The translations under genes and the position numbers were made by a program. From Nitrospinae bacterium RIFCSPLOWO2_12_FULL_45_22 (GTDB lineage: Bacteria; 2-12-FULL-45-22), in the NCBI GenBank assembly GCA_001803565.1, contig MHDQ01000024.1:1-16637 (forward strand): a DNA stretch of 16,637 nucleotides, in the 5' to 3' direction. Below, one piece after another: positions 14,116 through 16,637 of this stretch (positions within the stretch are counted from its first letter, which is position 1; every line of letters begins with the position of its first letter). The notes under the pieces were generated by a model that did no database searches, was not told where the DNA came from, and was given only the letters and a program-made list of their open reading frames with translations.

Positions 14116-16444
14116 TCTGCCAGCGCAGCAAGATAGGCAGTAAAAGAATGGCCGCCAGCATATTGACTACGATTACTACCGCTACCATCCCGCCCAAGAT
14201 TGCCTGAAACCTTAGGGGTGATACCAGTAAGATAGAGAGCCCAATGGCAATGGACAAGGCGGTATAAATCACCGATTTACCGGAAGTGGTTAGGGCCTGT
14301 TGATAGGCCTGGTAAAAACTGGAGTTGTTCTTCGCTATCTCCTCCCGCAGCCGGCTGGTTATATAGAGGGCATAGTCTACTCCTAGCCCCATACCGAGGG
14401 AGGCTACCGGGACGGTATAGATAAATAACCCTATCTGGCCAAAGCCCATCGTAGCAAAAGTTATTAAAGTGCCTATAGCCAGTGACACCAGTATTATCAG
14501 GCTAGTTATTAAAGAGCGGAAGGTTATAATACAGAAGAATACGATCACGATAGATATCTGGATAAGAGATGAAACCTGACCTTTCTTTATCTCTTCCATG
14601 ACGGCGGCAAATATCCCTATTATACCGGCAGCCTGCTGGATATCTGCCGTAGACCTTTTCCCATTTTTTACGAAATCGTCTGTCTCCTGGAGCAGGCCGC
14701 GGATAGTGCTACCACGGTGATCTTTAACAAAGACGGCCAGGTTCCCCTCACTGAAATCTATCTCAAAATAGCCCTTGCTGTGCTCTACACCCCCTCCGGT
14801 ACGAAATATCTCCATCATCTGATAATTGCTCTCATAGTCTCCTGGCAGGACATACCAGCGGGGATCATTATCATGCAAGGCCATATTTACTCCCTTTATC
14901 ACATCTACATAAGAGAGGGCGCCCCGAACCTCTGCCCTACTCTCCAGGCGCCTCTGCAAAGTATTGACATCGGTTACTATATCCGGTTGGGCCATGGCCC
15001 CCCGCCCCTTGCCCTTGATATGGATAAGGTAGGGGTTAGTGCCAAAGAAGCTGGAATTTAGTACCCTCTCGGCCTGGTTGTATTCCGAATCAGCCCAGAA
15101 GATGGGATAACCCTCCTGCAATTCACCTACCTCTACCCGCTGGGCCCCTATTATGGCTATAGGTATAAGGACTATAGTAATCACCATAATCCACCAGCGA
15201 CCTTTTCTATCCCAGGTAACCCTTGCTATCCAGCCCAAGAGCCTATCCATACTAGCTGATCCTCGTTTAAATCTCTCTAATTCCCTCCTGGTAGGCGCTG
15301 GTAAAAGAGATAGGAAGGCTGGCAGAAATATAAGGGTGGTGATAAATATCCGCAACACGCCATAAGTAGCTGACCAGGCCATCTGCTGCAACAACTGGAA
15401 AGGGATAAAGAATAGCGTGGCAAAGCCCGCCCCATCCGTCACAATAGAGCTTATACCGGGCTTCCATAGCCCCACCATGGCCTCTTCACACGCCCGCTTA
15501 TTATCCCCCCACTTTTCATATTCCTCATAGTAGCGACTAAGGATCTGGATAGAATGGCTTACCTCAATGGCCATGATCATAAAGGGGACTACAATGCTCA
15601 TAATATCCATCTGGATACCTAGCAGGGCCTCGGAGCCTAATCCCCAGACCACAGTCACAAACCCGGCCCATAGGGGGATGAATATCCCCCGCATAGTCCG
15701 GAAGGCCAGGAAGAGCATAGCCATTATCAGCAAAATGGCTATGCCAAACAAGACCAACATCTGGTTCATATAAAGGGCGAGATGACCCAGGGCAACGGCC
15801 CTACCTGCCATATAAAAACGGTGGTTAGCATCTTCTTCGGCCTTTAATATTTGTCTTATATTATCGAAGATATAGCGATAGTCCTTATCCGACCAGAAAT
15901 AGGCCAGTATAACGGTAGATTTTTTGTCCCAGGCCAGCAGCCGGCCATATAGTTGTTCATTACTCAAGACCCGCTGGCGGTACTCAGGCAGGAAGGCCGG
16001 CTCAGAGATGGCCTTGCGGGCCAGGGCGCTCCAGTTCTCTACCATGAGGGTAGTAATGCCCCGCTCATCCAGGAAGGTACGGAAGCTCTTTACCCGGCTC
16101 CGGGAAGCCAGGGAGATTACATTGCCATTCATTACCCCCCTGAGGTCATATATCTTATCTGATATCCGGTATAGCTTCGCCAGGCTCTCGGTCTGAAAAA
16201 TATCGCCATCTTTTACCTCCATGACGATCTCTACCAGGTGGCCGATGCCGAATACCTGGCCCATATAGCCCGTGAGCCGGACGAAAGGATGGCCTTTGGG
16301 GGCAATATCAGCCGCTTCGCGATAGAGCTTGGCATGCCTTAGTTGCTCAATGAAATGGTAGAGGAAGAAGAGGGTAATAGCGATTACTAATACCACAATC
16401 GGCAGGCGTAATTTCAATATCGCACGAACAATCTGCCGCCTCAT
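14096..16444 (-). CDS. MMPL/RND-superfamily exporter
   Basis: 782 residues, the size of single-chain MMPL-type RND proteins. Hydrophobic segments suggest 12 TM helices in two halves: TM1 14-32, five between 226 and 382, TM7 417-434, and five between 624 and 775. Two large periplasmic loops lie at about 33-225 and 435-620. The second half carries the family signature ASLGMGLGVDYALYITSRLREE (681-702), with the Asp-Tyr pair used for proton coupling. The matching place in the first half reads MAIEVSHSIQILSRYYEEY (291-309), without Asp. The start at 16444 is the only sensible ATG; its ribosome site is weak. An unrecognised gene ends 88 bp upstream on the same strand. Likely exports lipids, hydrophobic compounds or hopanoid-like molecules, but the substrate is unknown. 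Confidence 0.9.
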   Translation of the reverse strand: MRRQIVRAILKLRLPIVVLVIAITLFFLYHFIEQLRHAKLYREAADIAPKGHPFVRLTGYMGQVFGIGHLVEIVMEVKDGDIFQTESLAKLYRISDKIYDLRGVMNGNVISLASRSRVKSFRTFLDERGITTLMVENWSALARKAISEPAFLPEYRQRVLSNEQLYGRLLAWDKKSTVILAYFWSDKDYRYIFDNIRQILKAEEDANHRFYMAGRAVALGHLALYMNQMLVLFGIAILLIMAMLFLAFRTMRGIFIPLWAGFVTVVWGLGSEALLGIQMDIMSIVVPFMIMAIEVSHSIQILSRYYEEYEKWGDNKRACEEAMVGLWKPGISSIVTDGAGFATLFFIPFQLLQQMAWSATYGVLRIFITTLIFLPAFLSLLPAPTRRELERFKRGSASMDRLLGWIARVTWDRKGRWWIMVITIVLIPIAIIGAQRVEVGELQEGYPIFWADSEYNQAERVLNSSFFGTNPYLIHIKGKGRGAMAQPDIVTDVNTLQRRLESRAEVRGALSYVDVIKGVNMALHDNDPRWYVLPGDYESNYQMMEIFRTGGGVEHSKGYFEIDFSEGNLAVFVKDHRGSTIRGLLQETDDFVKNGKRSTADIQQAAGIIGIFAAVMEEIKKGQVSSLIQISIVIVFFCIITFRSLITSLIILVSLAIGTLITFATMGFGQIGLFIYTVPVASLGMGLGVDYALYITSRLREEIAKNNSSFYQAYQQALTTSGKSVIYTALSIAIGLSILLVSPLRFQAILGGMVAVVIVVNMLAAILLLPILLRWQIKGFGG

Positions 16445-16488
16445 GATGATTAGACTATTTTCTGTTCCAATTCAGATACCATAATAAC

Positions 16489-16522
16489 TGTAGTAGGCAC
16501 GGATTAATCCGTGCCTACTACA
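16489..16522. repeat. 34-bp perfect palindrome in the gap before the RND gene
   Basis: Positions 16489-16505 are the exact complement of 16506-16522, with no loop; the right arm reads AATCCGTGCCTACTACA. It lies between the partial gene ending at 16533 and the RND start at 16444, on the minus-strand transcript path. It could be a REP-like interspersed sequence or an mRNA-stabilising or processing hairpin. There is no U-tract after it, so a terminator is not supported. Perfect identity suggests recent origin or correction. Confidence 0.85.
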
Positions 16523-16532
16523 TACAATGCCG

Positions 16533-16637
16533 CTACTTAAGCTCCTGGAACTTGGTGCCTAAGGCCCAGCCCCAGGCATCAAACCCTCCCCGGGCCTTCC
16601 ACATATCCTGGGTGCGCTTAAATTTGGTCTTTAGTTC
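16533..16637 (-). CDS. C-terminal end of an unrecognised gene
   Basis: The last 34 codons plus TAG (16535-16533) are present; the 5' part lies beyond the window. The visible tail includes QDMWKARGGFDAWGWALG and ends TKFQELK. It is aromatic and rich in Gly and Lys, without a clear family. Its position just upstream of the RND gene on the same strand suggests co-transcription. RND genes of this kind often follow outer-membrane or lipoprotein-sorting (DUF1329/DUF1302-like) genes, but the tail is too short to say. Confidence 0.6.
   Translation of the reverse strand, partial: ELKTKFKRTQDMWKARGGFDAWGWALGTKFQELK

Noticed and set aside
1-16637. CRISPR array, tRNA, rRNA or tandem repeat array
   Set aside because: No regularly spaced direct repeats and no tRNA-like or rRNA-like sequence were seen. 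The FG-GAP DNA repeats are coding.

Overview
The window looks like a chromosomal segment of a Gram-negative, probably anaerobic bacterium of moderate, roughly balanced base composition. The clues are strong GGAGG ribosome sites, frequent TTG/GTG starts, a CoxM-type flavoprotein, paired acyl-CoA dehydrogenases and an RND-type exporter. The overall style resembles Desulfobacterota-like or similar environmental lineages, but that is an inference from gene content; no marker here fixes the phylum.

Layout. (1) 1-2872, minus strand: the 5' part of a molybdenum-hydroxylase FAD subunit, cut by the window edge, then a secreted FG-GAP/VCBS beta-propeller protein with eight Ca2+-loop repeats. (2) 2873-3341: a gene-free stretch holding a composite inverted-repeat element and a candidate promoter. 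(3) 3342-6345: two adjacent acyl-CoA dehydrogenase genes that look like the two subunits of a heteromeric enzyme, convergent with a TetR regulator. (4) 6346-11470: rpe, then the classic translation/secretion cluster ffh-rpsP-khpA-rimM-trmD-rplS. (5) 11605-14115: two tandem CNNM/CorC-type (DUF21-CBS-CBS-CorC_HlyC) membrane proteins. (6) 14096-16637, minus strand: a 782-residue MMPL/RND exporter, preceded by the last 34 codons of an unrecognised gene.

The housekeeping part is ordinary: SRP GTPase, ribosomal proteins S16 and L19, the maturation and modification factors RimM and TrmD, and the RNA-binding KhpA. The catabolic part (ACAD pair, TetR, CoxM-like protein, RND exporter) suggests acyl-CoA or ring-compound metabolism under TetR control, but no substrate can be named.

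The most unusual feature is non-coding. Nearly every larger intergenic gap carries an inverted-repeat element, and the elements differ from one another. Two of them, before rpe and before ffh, lie between a near-consensus sigma70-type promoter and the gene, so they should be transcribed as folded 5' leaders. The ffh element (7346-7569) has 16-bp perfect terminal inverted repeats and is bracketed by an 11-bp direct repeat, as expected for a MITE with its target duplication. A decayed transposase-like reading frame lies just before rplS. I see no CRISPR array, tRNA, rRNA or intact insertion sequence, and I cannot demonstrate a new biological system. The leader-inserted palindromic elements are the best lead.
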